Shown: positions 55,727-64,000 of the stretch, in pieces
How the letters are laid out: each line of letters begins with the position of its first letter
Numbering within the stretch: position 1 is the first letter of the stretch
Source: Plantimonas leprariae
Lineage (GTDB): Bacteria; Pseudomonadota; Alphaproteobacteria; Rhizobiales; Rhizobiaceae
Length of the DNA: 64,000 nucleotides
Direction: 5' to 3'
Assembly: GCF_008802405.1 (NCBI RefSeq)
Contig: NZ_VZDO01000005.1
Location: forward strand, 268,021 to 332,020
Made by a program: the position numbers and the translations under genes
Notes under the pieces: generated by a model
Database searches by the model: none
What the model saw: the letters and a program-made list of their open reading frames with translations, nothing else
Told to the model about the DNA's origin: nothing

Positions 55727-56953
55727 ATGAAGTCTGGAATCGCCGCGGCTTTGATCCTCACGGTTTGGGCGGCGGGGAGCGCGTTCGCGCAAGGAGCGAG
55801 CGGCAACGGCCAGGGCGAGGCGAAGCCTGCCGCGTTGGCGCAGAACAACCAGACCACCGGCGCCGGCAGCGCCGCGCCCTCCGCGCCGCCGCCGGAAGTG
55901 ACGGTCGCGACCGTCGAGGCGAAGCGGCTGCCGATCACCTTCGAATATGCCGCGCGTGTCGAGGCGTCGCGCGAGGTCGAGGTCCGGGCGCGCGTCGCCG
56001 GCATCCTCACCGAGCGCTCCTTCGTCGAGGGCTCCGCCGTCAAGCAGGATCAGGTCCTGTTCCGCATCGATCCGCGCGAGTTCGAGGCCGAGGTGGCGAG
56101 GGCCGATGCGGCGGTGCAGCAGGCCGATGCCCAGCTCGCCAACGCGCGACAGACCGAGGACCGCGTCGCCTCGCTCGCCCGCACCGGTGCCTCCAGCAAG
56201 GCGAGCCTCGACGACGCCACCGCCACGCGCAAGCTCGCCGAAGCGCAGCTCGCCTCCGCCAAGGCGCAGCTCGACACCGCCAACCTGTCGCTGACCTACG
56301 CGACGGTGACGGCTCCCGTCGGCGGCATCACCAGCCGCGAGCAGTTCCCCGAGGGCAGCCTCGTCAGCGTCAATACCCTGCTGACCCGCGTCAGCCAGCT
56401 CGATCCGATCTACGTGAACTTCTCGGCTGCCGACACGGAAGCGTTCCAGATCCGCCGTCTCATCCAGGAAGGTATCGCCGGCGGCGCGAACAACCTGTCC
56501 GCGCAAGTCTCCTTCGGCGACGGCAACTTCTACAACGAGACCGGCAAGATCGACTTCACCTCGGCGGCGATCGATCCGGCGACCGGCACGATCTCGTCCC
56601 GTGCCGTGTTCCCCAACCCCGGCCAGCAGCTCCTGCCGGGCCAGTTCGTCCGGGTCGTGATCAACGGGCTCGCGATCGACGACGCGATCCAGATCCCGGC
56701 GACCGCGCTGATGCAGAACCCGCAGGGGCAGTTCGTCTACACGGTCGGCGACGACAACGTCGCGAAGGTCCGGCCGATCGAGGTCGGGCGGGAGCTGAAC
56801 GAGACGATCATCGTCGCGAAAGGCCTGAATTCCGGCGACCGCGTCGTCACCGACGGGGTCGTGAAGGTGCGGCCCGACACGCCCGTGAAGCCGATGGCGG
56901 CTCCGGATCCGCACCGGCGCGCCGAAGCGGACGAGGGCACCGCCGCCCGATGA
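55727..56953 (+). CDS. RND efflux periplasmic adaptor (AcrA/MexE type)
   Basis: This 408-residue lipoyl-domain adaptor has a signal peptide ([21 protein letters not shown]). The mature part has [26 protein letters not shown], a coiled-coil hairpin (about residues 105-170), and the barrel with [11 protein letters not shown] and [13 protein letters not shown]. The ATG at 55727 was chosen over a TTG nine bases upstream because the signal peptide then begins normally. There is no N-terminal lipobox Cys, so anchoring is by other means. The stop overlaps the pump gene by four bases. Confidence 0.93.
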   Translation: MKSGIAAALILTVWAAGSAFAQGASGNGQGEAKPAALAQNNQTTGAGSAAPSAPPPEVTVATVEAKRLPITFEYAARVEASREVEVRARVAGILTERSFVEGSAVKQDQVLFRIDPREFEAEVARADAAVQQADAQLANARQTEDRVASLARTGASSKASLDDATATRKLAEAQLASAKAQLDTANLSLTYATVTAPVGGITSREQFPEGSLVSVNTLLTRVSQLDPIYVNFSAADTEAFQIRRLIQEGIAGGANNLSAQVSFGDGNFYNETGKIDFTSAAIDPATGTISSRAVFPNPGQQLLPGQFVRVVINGLAIDDAIQIPATALMQNPQGQFVYTVGDDNVAKVRPIEVGRELNETIIVAKGLNSGDRVVTDGVVKVRPDTPVKPMAAPDPHRRAEADEGTAAR

Positions 56954-59900
56954 AAATGCCCGTCGCTTCCGCGGACGTCCGCTACTTCTTCGTCCGCCGC
57001 CCGATCTTCGCGGCGGTGATCTCGATCGTCATTGCCATCGCCGGGCTCGCCGGCATGCGGGCGCTGCCGATCGAGCAGTACCCGCAACTCGTGCCGCCGC
57101 AGGTCGTCATTTCGGCGAACTATCCGGGCGCCAGCGCCGAGACCCTTGCCCAGACCGTCGCCGCGACGATCGAGGAGCAGGTGAACGGCGTCCAGAACAT
57201 GCTCTACATGAACTCGACGAACTCCGCGTCGGGCACGATGTCGATCACCGTCACCTTCCAGATCGGCACCGATCCCGATCAGGCGACGATCGACGTGAAC
57301 AACCGCGTGCAGCAGGCGCTGTCCCGCCTGCCGACGGAGGTGCAGCGGCTCGGCGTGCAGGTGAACAAGCGCTCGTCGTCGATCCTCGCGGTGCTCACCA
57401 TGAGCTCCACCGACCCGCGCTACGACGCGACCTACGTGTCGAACTACGCGCTCCTCTACGTCATCGACCAGATCAAGCGCGTGCCCGGCATCGGCGACGC
57501 GCAGCTTTTCGGCCAGCGCGACTACTCGATGCGCGTCTGGCTGCGGCCCGATGCGCTGGCGCAGTACGACCTGACGCCGGCCGACGTGCAGGCGGCGATC
57601 CAGGAACAGAACGCCCAGTTCGCCGCCGGCCAGTTCGGAGCCGAGCCGAACAAGAACGACCTCGCCTTCACCTATTCCGTCACCACGGTCGGACGCCTGC
57701 CGGACGCCAAGGCGTTCGAGAACATCATCCTGAAATCGGACGGCACCAACGCCGCGACGCTCCGCCTGAAGGATGTCGCGCGGGTCGAGCTCGGCGCGCA
57801 GGATTACGCCTTCAACGCCACCTACAACGGCCTGTCCGCCGTGCCGATCGGCATCTACCTGCAGCCGGGCGCCAACGCGCTCGACACGCTGGAGGCGGTG
57901 CGGGCCGCGATGGACGGGCTGCAGGCCTCGTTCCCGAACGGCATCACCTATGCCGTACCCTTCGACACGACGAAGTTCATCACCGCCTCGATCGAGGAGG
58001 TGATCAAGACCTTCATCGAGGCGATGGTGCTGGTCTTCATCGTCGTCTACCTGTTCCTGCAGAACCTCCGCGCCACGCTGATCCCGATCATCGCCGTGCC
58101 GGTGTCGATCCTCGGCACCTTCGGCGTCCTCCTGGCGCTCGGCTTCTCGATCAACCTCCTGACTCTCTTCGCCTTGGTGCTCGCCATCGGCATCGTCGTG
58201 GACGACGCGATCGTGGTGCTGGAAAACGTCGAGCGCATCATGTCGGAGGAGAAGGTCCCGGCGCCGGAGGCCGCGACGCGGGCGATGCGCGAGGTGGCCG
58301 AGCCGGTGATCGCGATCGTCCTGACGCTCTGCGCCGTCTTCGTGCCGGTCGCCTTCCTCGGCGGGCTCGCCGGTACGATGTACCGTCAGTTCGCGGTCAC
58401 CATCGCGGTCTCCGTGACGATCTCCGGCATCGTCGCGCTGACGCTGACGCCGGCACTCTGCGCGATCATCCTGAAGCAGTCGCACAAGCCGCCGCTCGCG
58501 CCGTTCCGCTGGTTCAACGCCGGCTTCGAGCGGCTGACGAACGGCTATGTCGGGGGCGTCGGTTTCCTGCTTCGCCATGCCGTTCTCGGCCTCGTCGTCT
58601 TCGCGGCGATCTGCGGTGGGGCGGCGTACTTCTTCACCACCATTCCCGGCTCGCTGGTGCCGGACGAGGACCAGGGCTCGAACTTCGCGGTGGCGATCCT
58701 GCCGCCGGCCTCCTCGCTGTCGCGCACCACGCAGGTGATGCAGACGGTGGCCGAGAACATCCGCAAAAATCCCGCCGTGCAGCACGTCGTCGCCTTCGCG
58801 GGCTTCGACCTTCTCGCCTCGACGCAGCGCACCAGTTCCGGCACCGCCTTCGTGACCTTGAAGGACTGGAAGGAGCGCACCGACCCGAAGGAGGACGGGC
58901 GCGCGTTGCCGGGCCAGCTCATCGGCGCGAACGCGGCCGTGCAGGACGGCATGGTGCTCGCCTTCAGCCCGCCGCCGATCCAGGGCCTGTCGACCACCGG
59001 CGGCTTCGAGCTCTACGTGCAGGATCGCCGCGGCAGCGGCGTGCAGGGGCTTGTTTCGGTGACGAACAAGCTCGTCGCGGACGCCTCGAAGCGCCCCGAA
59101 CTCGCGGGCGTGCGCACCACGTTCTCGCCGAACGTGCCGCAATACCGGATCGACGTCGACCGCGAGAAAGCGAAGGCGCTCGGCGTGCCGATCTCCGACA
59201 TCTTCTCCACCATGCAGGCGACCTTCGGCTCGCTCTACGTCAACGATTTCACCCTACTCGGCCGCAACTACCGCGTCAGCCTCCAGTCCGAGGCGCCGTT
59301 CCGCGAGAAGCCGGAGGACCTGAAGTTCGTCTTCGTCAAGTCGGCTTCCGGCTCGATGATCCCGCTGGACTCGCTCCTCAAGGTGCAGCGCGTCGTCGGC
59401 CCCGATCTCATCGAGCGCTTCAACGTCTTCACCGCCGCGAAGGTCACCGGCAACCCCGCGCCGGGCTATTCGTCCGGCCAGGCGCTGGAGGCGATGCGGG
59501 AAGTCGCCGGCAGCCTGCCGGAAGGCTACGGCATCGAATGGACGGGCTCCGCCTATCAGGAGATCGCCAGCGGCGGCACGGGTCTCATCGCGATCGGCTT
59601 CGGCATCGTCATGGTGTTCCTGATCCTCGCCGCGCAGTTCGAGCGCTGGTCGCTGCCGCTGGCGGTGATCCTCGCCGTGCCCTTCGCGATGTTCGGTGCG
59701 CTCCTCGCCATCTGGCTGCGCGGACTCCAGAACGACGTCTACTTCCAGATCGGTCTGGTGACGCTGGTCGGTCTCGCCGCGAAGAACGCCATCCTCATCG
59801 TCGAGTTCATCGTCATCAAGCGCGAGGAGGGGCTGTCCATCGTGGATGCCGCGCTGGAAGGGGCGCGCCTGCGCTTCCGCCCGATCGTGATGACGTCGCT

Positions 59901-60120
59901 CGCCTTCATCTTCGGCGTGGTGCCGCTGGCGATCTCCACCGGCGCGGGCTCGGCGAGCCGCCACTCGATCGGCACCGGCGTGATCGGCGGCATGATCCTT
60001 GCGACCTTCGTTGCGATCTTCTTCATCCCGCTGTTCTTCCGCCTCCTCACCCGCGAGCGAAAGGGCGCCTCGCCGCAAGAAGCGTCCGACGCCGCGCGAG
60101 GCGAGCCGACTCCCGCATAG
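56950..60120 (+). CDS. RND multidrug efflux transporter (AcrB/HAE1 type)
   Basis: This 1056-residue proton-driven pump has twelve membrane segments in the usual 1+5+1+5 layout and two large periplasmic loops. Segment 4 carries [20 protein letters not shown] with the paired Asp residues of proton relay; [14 protein letters not shown] marks segment 10, and [13 protein letters not shown] the N-terminal loop. HAE1 length and motifs suggest export of drugs, dyes or bile-salt-like compounds. No outer-membrane channel or dedicated regulator gene is adjacent. Confidence 0.96.
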   Translation: MKMPVASADVRYFFVRRPIFAAVISIVIAIAGLAGMRALPIEQYPQLVPPQVVISANYPGASAETLAQTVAATIEEQVNGVQNMLYMNSTNSASGTMSITVTFQIGTDPDQATIDVNNRVQQALSRLPTEVQRLGVQVNKRSSSILAVLTMSSTDPRYDATYVSNYALLYVIDQIKRVPGIGDAQLFGQRDYSMRVWLRPDALAQYDLTPADVQAAIQEQNAQFAAGQFGAEPNKNDLAFTYSVTTVGRLPDAKAFENIILKSDGTNAATLRLKDVARVELGAQDYAFNATYNGLSAVPIGIYLQPGANALDTLEAVRAAMDGLQASFPNGITYAVPFDTTKFITASIEEVIKTFIEAMVLVFIVVYLFLQNLRATLIPIIAVPVSILGTFGVLLALGFSINLLTLFALVLAIGIVVDDAIVVLENVERIMSEEKVPAPEAATRAMREVAEPVIAIVLTLCAVFVPVAFLGGLAGTMYRQFAVTIAVSVTISGIVALTLTPALCAIILKQSHKPPLAPFRWFNAGFERLTNGYVGGVGFLLRHAVLGLVVFAAICGGAAYFFTTIPGSLVPDEDQGSNFAVAILPPASSLSRTTQVMQTVAENIRKNPAVQHVVAFAGFDLLASTQRTSSGTAFVTLKDWKERTDPKEDGRALPGQLIGANAAVQDGMVLAFSPPPIQGLSTTGGFELYVQDRRGSGVQGLVSVTNKLVADASKRPELAGVRTTFSPNVPQYRIDVDREKAKALGVPISDIFSTMQATFGSLYVNDFTLLGRNYRVSLQSEAPFREKPEDLKFVFVKSASGSMIPLDSLLKVQRVVGPDLIERFNVFTAAKVTGNPAPGYSSGQALEAMREVAGSLPEGYGIEWTGSAYQEIASGGTGLIAIGFGIVMVFLILAAQFERWSLPLAVILAVPFAMFGALLAIWLRGLQNDVYFQIGLVTLVGLAAKNAILIVEFIVIKREEGLSIVDAALEGARLRFRPIVMTSLAFIFGVVPLAISTGAGSASRHSIGTGVIGGMILATFVAIFFIPLFFRLLTRERKGASPQEASDAARGEPTPA

Positions 60121-60199
60121 GAAGCCGGCGTTGCGGGAGAGGGCGGGGCGCTCCGCGCCGCGCCGCCCGGCCGCCTGAAAAGCTCGAAATCATCGCGAA

Positions 60200-60229
60200 T
60201 TATTTGGTTCCGTAGTTTTCGGCAAATAA
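60200..60229. promoter_or_regulatory. AT-rich dyad upstream of mucR (possible autoregulatory site)
   Basis: TTATTTG (60200-60206) and CAAATAA (60223-60229) form a perfect inverted repeat around a 16-nt spacer, in an AT-rich block about 90-120 bases before mucR. Ros/MucR proteins bind AT-rich sites and repress their own genes. Assignment is inference. Confidence 0.42.
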
Positions 60230-60319
60230 ATCTCGTAGGTGCCTGCCTCGCTACATGGACATTCGTCTTCCATATCCGTATCTCCGGCTCATCTCATATC
60301 GTTCCGGATCGAATCATCT

Positions 60320-60820
60320 ATGGAAACTCATGCGTCCTTGACGGTTTCCCCCGCCGAGCTCGCGGCGAGGATCGTCGCCGCCTACGCCGCCAACAACCAG
60401 TTGGAGCGTGCGGCGCTGCCGGAACTCATCACCGCGGTGATCAACGGCCTGACGCAAGCGGGCACGGCCAAGCCCGAGCCCGTCGCCGAAGAGCCGCTGG
60501 TGCCGGCCGTGCCGATCAAGAAGTCCGTCACCGACGACTTCATCATCTGCCTGGAGGACGGCAAGAAGTTCAAATCGCTGAAGCGTCACCTGATGACGCA
60601 CTACGGCATGACGCCGGACGAGTATCGCGCCAAGTGGAAGCTGGCGGGCGACTATCCGATGGTCGCGCCGAGCTATGCCGCGGCGCGCTCGGCGCTCGCG
60701 ATGCAGATCGGTCTCGGCCGCAAGCCGAAGGCCGCCCCCGTCGAGGAAGCGCCGCCCGCCGTGGCGGAGAAGCCCGCGCCGAAGCGCCGCGCGCCGCGCA
60801 AGGCCAAGGAAGCGGCGTGA
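60320..60820 (+). CDS. mucR: MucR/Ros family zinc-finger transcriptional regulator
   Basis: This 166-residue regulator has a MucR body: an N-terminal dimer or oligomer region, then VTDDFIICLEDGKKFKSLKRHL, MTHYGMTPDEYRAKW and DYPMVAPSYAAARS. The Ros-type finger is altered: Cys77 is kept, the second Cys is Asp80, the first His is His90, and the second ligand could be His94, because the following position is Tyr95. The Lys/Ala/Pro-rich tail is basic. MucR proteins control exopolysaccharide, motility and cell-cycle genes in Rhizobiales. The ATG at 60320 gives the usual family start. Confidence 0.93.
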   Translation: METHASLTVSPAELAARIVAAYAANNQLERAALPELITAVINGLTQAGTAKPEPVAEEPLVPAVPIKKSVTDDFIICLEDGKKFKSLKRHLMTHYGMTPDEYRAKWKLAGDYPMVAPSYAAARSALAMQIGLGRKPKAAPVEEAPPAVAEKPAPKRRAPRKAKEAA

Positions 60821-60854
60821 CGAGCCGACGCGCCGGCGCGGTAGGCGCGGCGCG

Positions 60855-61640
60855 GTGAGGCTCGGCTTCGTCGGCGCCGGCGCGATCAGCCGGGCCGTGG
60901 TCGTCGGCCTCCTCGACGACGAGCCGGACGACATCGCCGTCACGCTGTCGCCGCGCGGCGCCGCCGTTGCGGCGCTGCTCGCCGAGCGCTACCCTGGGCG
61001 AGTGGCCGTCGCTGCGTCGAACCAAGCGGTGCTCGATGCGACGGATGTCGTGGTGATCGCCGTCGTGCCCGGCATCGTGCGCAAGGTCCTGTCCGAGTTG
61101 CGGTTCAGGCCCGACCACCTCGTCGTCAGCCTCGTCGCGACGGTCTCGGCCGACACGATCGCTTCCATCGTCGCTCCGGCCACGCGCGTCGTTCGGGCGA
61201 TCCCGTTGCCTTCCGCTGCCGACCGGGCGTCGCCGACGCCGGTCATGCCGCCCGATCCCGTCGTGAAGGACATCTTCGACCGCACCGGCGTCGCGATCGA
61301 GACGACGGATGCGAAGGCCTTCGATGCCATGTCCGCCGCTTCCGGTATCATGGCCGGGCATTTCGCGGCGGCCGGCTCGGTGGCGAATTGGCTGGCGGAG
61401 CAGGGGCTGGGCCGGTCGCAGGCGGACAGCTACGTCCGCTTGCTGCTCGCCGGCCTCGCCGGTACCGCGCGCTCGGCGACGGGCGACTTCGGGGAACTGG
61501 CGAAGGAGCACGTGACGGCGGGCGGCCTCAACGAGCAGTTCCTCGCGCATCTCGCCCGCCATGGCGTGGACGCGACCATCCGGTCCGGCCTCGACGACCT
61601 TCTCGCGCGGATCACGAGGAGCGCGTCGCCGCTGGCCTGA
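60855..61640 (+). CDS. Pyrroline-5-carboxylate reductase-like protein
   Basis: This 261-residue protein has a Rossmann fold (RLGFVGAGAISRAVVVGLL) and the C-terminal ProC dimer domain (TAGGLNEQFLAHLARHG, near the SPGGTT-like loop). True ProC enzymes have RAMPNTPA after the fold; here the segment reads RAIPLPSAADRASPTPV, so substrate use may differ from proline synthesis. The start is GTG at 60855, 34 bases after mucR. Reduction of an imino acid with NAD(P)H is the family role. Confidence 0.82.
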   Translation: MRLGFVGAGAISRAVVVGLLDDEPDDIAVTLSPRGAAVAALLAERYPGRVAVAASNQAVLDATDVVVIAVVPGIVRKVLSELRFRPDHLVVSLVATVSADTIASIVAPATRVVRAIPLPSAADRASPTPVMPPDPVVKDIFDRTGVAIETTDAKAFDAMSAASGIMAGHFAAAGSVANWLAEQGLGRSQADSYVRLLLAGLAGTARSATGDFGELAKEHVTAGGLNEQFLAHLARHGVDATIRSGLDDLLARITRSASPLA

Positions 61641-61796
61641 CGCGTCGCGCGGATAGCCCGATCGGTCGGGGGTTCCGACGTTTCGAACTCTTTCCGGTCA
61701 GCCGCAACTCACCTATGAAGACGGCGCTTTCGAAGCCCTTCCCTCGGTCGGTGAACGGGGCAGGCACGATCGCGGGCGGCGTGGGCAGGTGGGGCT

Positions 61797-64000
61797 TTGG
61801 ACCGTTACCAGCAGATTCTGAACAGCGTGACCGAGTTCGCCGTGATCGTCACCGACCGGCATGGCGCGATCACGGAATGGAATACGGGTGCCGAGCGCAT
61901 TCTCGGCTGGAAGGCCGATGAGGTGATCGGGCAGAGCGCCGAGCTCTTCTTCACTCCGACCGATCGCGAGCGCAGCCAGATGCGCAAGGAGATGGACGCC
62001 TCGCTCCGCGAAGGCCGCGGCGTCGACGAGCGCTGGCATCTGCGGGCCGACGGCACGCGGTTCTGGGCTTCCGGCGAGATGATGCCGCTGCGCGACGACG
62101 CCGGCGGCCATACCGGTTTCGTGAAGGTACTCCGCGACCGGACCGGGCAGCACCTCGCCGGGGTGCGGCTCGAGGAACTGCAGACGCAGTTGCAGCAGGC
62201 GCAGGAAGCCGGTGGAGTCGGCCTGTTCACGGTCGAGATCGCGAGCGGCATGCTGACGGCGACCGAGGAGTTCTCGCGCCTCTACGGTCTCGATCATCGT
62301 GAGGCTCGCGCGGCGCGGGACTTCGAGGCGCTCGTCGTCGAGGACGACCGGCGGCTCGTCTCGAACGACGCCGGCCGCCGCGTGGGTGACGCGCCGCGCG
62401 ACGTCGAATACCGCATCCGCCGCGCCGACACAGGCGAATCGCGCTGGATCGCGCGCAAGGGCGAGTTCCAGCCCGATGCGGAGGGCCGTCCCCTGCGCTT
62501 CGTCGGCATCGCCCGCGACGTCACGGAGCAGCGGTCGGCGCGCGACGCGCTGGCGCGCAGCGAGGAGCGCTATCGCGCCTTGTTCGAGGCGGTCGACGAC
62601 GGCTTCTGCATCATCGAGTTCTTCGACGGGCCGCACGGACCGCTCAGCGACTACGAGCATGTCGAGGCGAATGCCGGCTACGAGCGGCATACGGGCATTC
62701 CCGACATCGTCGGCAGGACGCTCCGCGACCTTGCCCCCGACGAGGCCGACGGGTGGATCGAACTCTACGGCGGCGTGCTGCGGACCGGCGAAGCGATCCA
62801 CTTCGAGCGCGACTTCCCGACCGCCGGGCGTTTCATCGAGGTGTCAGCCGCGCGGGTCGAACCGGCGAGCCGCAGGCAGGTGCTCGTCCTCTTCCGCGAC
62901 ATCACCGCCCGCAAGCGGGCGGAGGCGGCGCTCCGAGCCAGCGAGGCGCTGGTGCAGGAGAACGCGCAGCGCGTGCAGCTCGCGCTCGCCGCCGGCGCGA
63001 TCATCGGCACATGGTTCTGGGACATTCCAGCCGACCGCTTCACCGTGGACGAGGCCTTCGCTCGCTCCTTCGGGTTGGACCCGGCGCTCGGACGCTCGGG
63101 GCTGAGCCTCGAACAGGTGGTGGCGACCGTCCACCCGGATGATCGGGAAGGGCTGGCGGAGGCGATCAGCGACGCAATCGCTCGTGGCGGCCCTTACGCC
63201 CATCAGTACCGCGTCCGCAGGATCGACGGGCAGTACTACTGGCTGGAGGCGAACGGACGCGTCGATCACGCGCCGGACGGCACGCCGCTGCATTTCCCCG
63301 GCGTCCTCATCGACATCGAGGAGCGCCGCGCGGTGGCCGGCGAGCGCGACCGGGCCTTCGCCGAACTGAAGTCTCTGAACGAGACGCTGGAGCAACGGGT
63401 CGCCGAGCGCTCGGCCGAGCTGATGCAGGCCGAGGAAGCGCTCCGTCAATCGCAGAAGATGGAGGCGGTTGGGCAGTTGACGGGCGGGCTGGCGCACGAC
63501 TTCAACAACCTCCTGGCGGGGATCTCGGGCTCGCTGGAGTTGATGGAGGCGCGGATCGCGCAGGGGCGCGTCGCCGAACTCGATCGCTACATCGCGGCGG
63601 CCGGCGGCGCGGCGCGGCGGGCGGCGGCCCTGACGCACCGGCTGCTGGCGTTCTCGCGGCGCCAGACGCTGGACCCCAAACCCACCGACGTGAACCGCCT
63701 CGTCGCCGGCATGGAGGAGCTGGTGCGCCGCACCGTCGGACCGCAGATCGCGCTCGACACCGCGGCCGAGCCGGCGCTCTGGCCGACGCTGGTCGACCCG
63801 AACCAGCTCGAGAACGCCCTTCTCAACCTCTGCATCAACGCAAGGGACGCCATGCCGGACGGCGGCCGCCTCCTGATCGAGACCACCAACCGCCGGCTCG
63901 ACCAGCGCTCGTCCACCGAGCGCGACATGGTGCCCGGCGAGTACGTGGTGATGGCGGTGTCGGACAACGGCACCGGCATGACGCCGGAGGTGGTGGAGCG
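61797..64000 (+). CDS. Multi-PAS sensor histidine kinase (partial, runs off the window)
   Basis: The visible 734 residues hold four PAS/PAC units (about residues 1-125, 130-245, 255-370 and 385-505), a coiled linker, then a HisKA domain with EAVGQLTGGLAHDFNNLLAGISG (phospho-His in AHDFNN) and the start of the ATPase domain (LNLCINARDAMPDGG, then SDNGTGM). No membrane segment is seen, so it is cytoplasmic. The start is taken as TTG at 61797, the only start codon after an in-frame stop at 61752, with AGGTGGGG just upstream. Kinases of this type usually end in a receiver domain, which would lie beyond the window. Confidence 0.87.
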   Translation, partial: MDRYQQILNSVTEFAVIVTDRHGAITEWNTGAERILGWKADEVIGQSAELFFTPTDRERSQMRKEMDASLREGRGVDERWHLRADGTRFWASGEMMPLRDDAGGHTGFVKVLRDRTGQHLAGVRLEELQTQLQQAQEAGGVGLFTVEIASGMLTATEEFSRLYGLDHREARAARDFEALVVEDDRRLVSNDAGRRVGDAPRDVEYRIRRADTGESRWIARKGEFQPDAEGRPLRFVGIARDVTEQRSARDALARSEERYRALFEAVDDGFCIIEFFDGPHGPLSDYEHVEANAGYERHTGIPDIVGRTLRDLAPDEADGWIELYGGVLRTGEAIHFERDFPTAGRFIEVSAARVEPASRRQVLVLFRDITARKRAEAALRASEALVQENAQRVQLALAAGAIIGTWFWDIPADRFTVDEAFARSFGLDPALGRSGLSLEQVVATVHPDDREGLAEAISDAIARGGPYAHQYRVRRIDGQYYWLEANGRVDHAPDGTPLHFPGVLIDIEERRAVAGERDRAFAELKSLNETLEQRVAERSAELMQAEEALRQSQKMEAVGQLTGGLAHDFNNLLAGISGSLELMEARIAQGRVAELDRYIAAAGGAARRAAALTHRLLAFSRRQTLDPKPTDVNRLVAGMEELVRRTVGPQIALDTAAEPALWPTLVDPNQLENALLNLCINARDAMPDGGRLLIETTNRRLDQRSSTERDMVPGEYVVMAVSDNGTGMTPEVVE

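Noticed and set aside
55708..60120. 1470-codon frame through adaptor and RND pump
   Set aside because: The first 414 codons are an out-of-frame shadow of the adaptor gene; the pump starts at 56950.

Overview
The window is a compact, G+C-rich (about two thirds by eye) chromosomal segment from an alphaproteobacterium, most likely of the order Hyphomicrobiales (Rhizobiales). Supporting signs are a Ros/MucR regulator, a DUF2948-hisD-UPF0262-phosphatase run, a zwf-pgl-edd Entner-Doudoroff operon, a PdhS-like kinase with a CtrA box, LexA boxes of the GTTC-N7-GTTC type, and a tRNA-His with A73 and no encoded G-1. I cannot name the genus. Genes are packed with 1-4 nt overlaps, convergent genes often abut, and many starts are TTG or GTG.

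Layout. 1-1.8 kb: end of a type I secretion ABC transporter and its membrane fusion protein. 1.9-5.6 kb (minus): MerR regulator, membrane-anchored SGNH/SASA esterase, GMC oxidoreductase. 6.06-6.13 kb: tRNA-Arg(ACG). 6.3-7.85 kb (minus): sensor kinase. 8.0-11.3 kb (plus): rpmH-rnpA-yidC-engB with a clear promoter. 11.3-15 kb: TetR repressor divergent from an EmrA/EmrB-type efflux pair with a palindromic operator candidate. 15-17.7 kb (minus): phosphatase, UPF0262, hisD, DUF2948. 17.8-28.8 kb: exopolysaccharide locus (acyltransferase, ligase/polymerase, GT2; divergent GT4, WecG/TagA, DUF6492; flippase; Tat-exported GH10 glycosidase; chain-length protein). 28.8-31.9 kb (minus): catalase-like protein and four small genes, two of which have LexA boxes upstream; one resembles a single-strand annealing protein. 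32.1-36.2 kb (minus): edd, pgl, zwf. 36.3-39.5 kb (minus): heme oxygenase and bacteriophytochrome. 39.6-48.1 kb: putrescine use (PuuB, PuuA; then PotFGHI), with an LpxO-like hydroxylase and a GNAT enzyme between. 48.1-55.3 kb: secreted hypothetical, acetoacetyl-CoA synthetase, PdhS-like kinase, phasin. 55.4 kb: tRNA-His. 55.7-60.1 kb: RND efflux pair. 60.3-61.6 kb: MucR and a ProC-like reductase. 61.8 kb to the end: a multi-PAS histidine kinase cut by the window edge.

How the parts fit. The EPS locus has assembly, export and chain-length genes but no visible initiating transferase; MucR, which controls EPS in rhizobia, is encoded 32 kb away. Biliverdin made by the heme oxygenase would feed the adjacent phytochrome. 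PuuA/PuuB and PotFGHI together would import and oxidise putrescine. Acetoacetyl-CoA synthetase and phasin both belong to polyhydroxybutyrate metabolism and flank the cell-cycle-type kinase. The least explained part is the LexA-boxed small-gene cluster at 30-32 kb.
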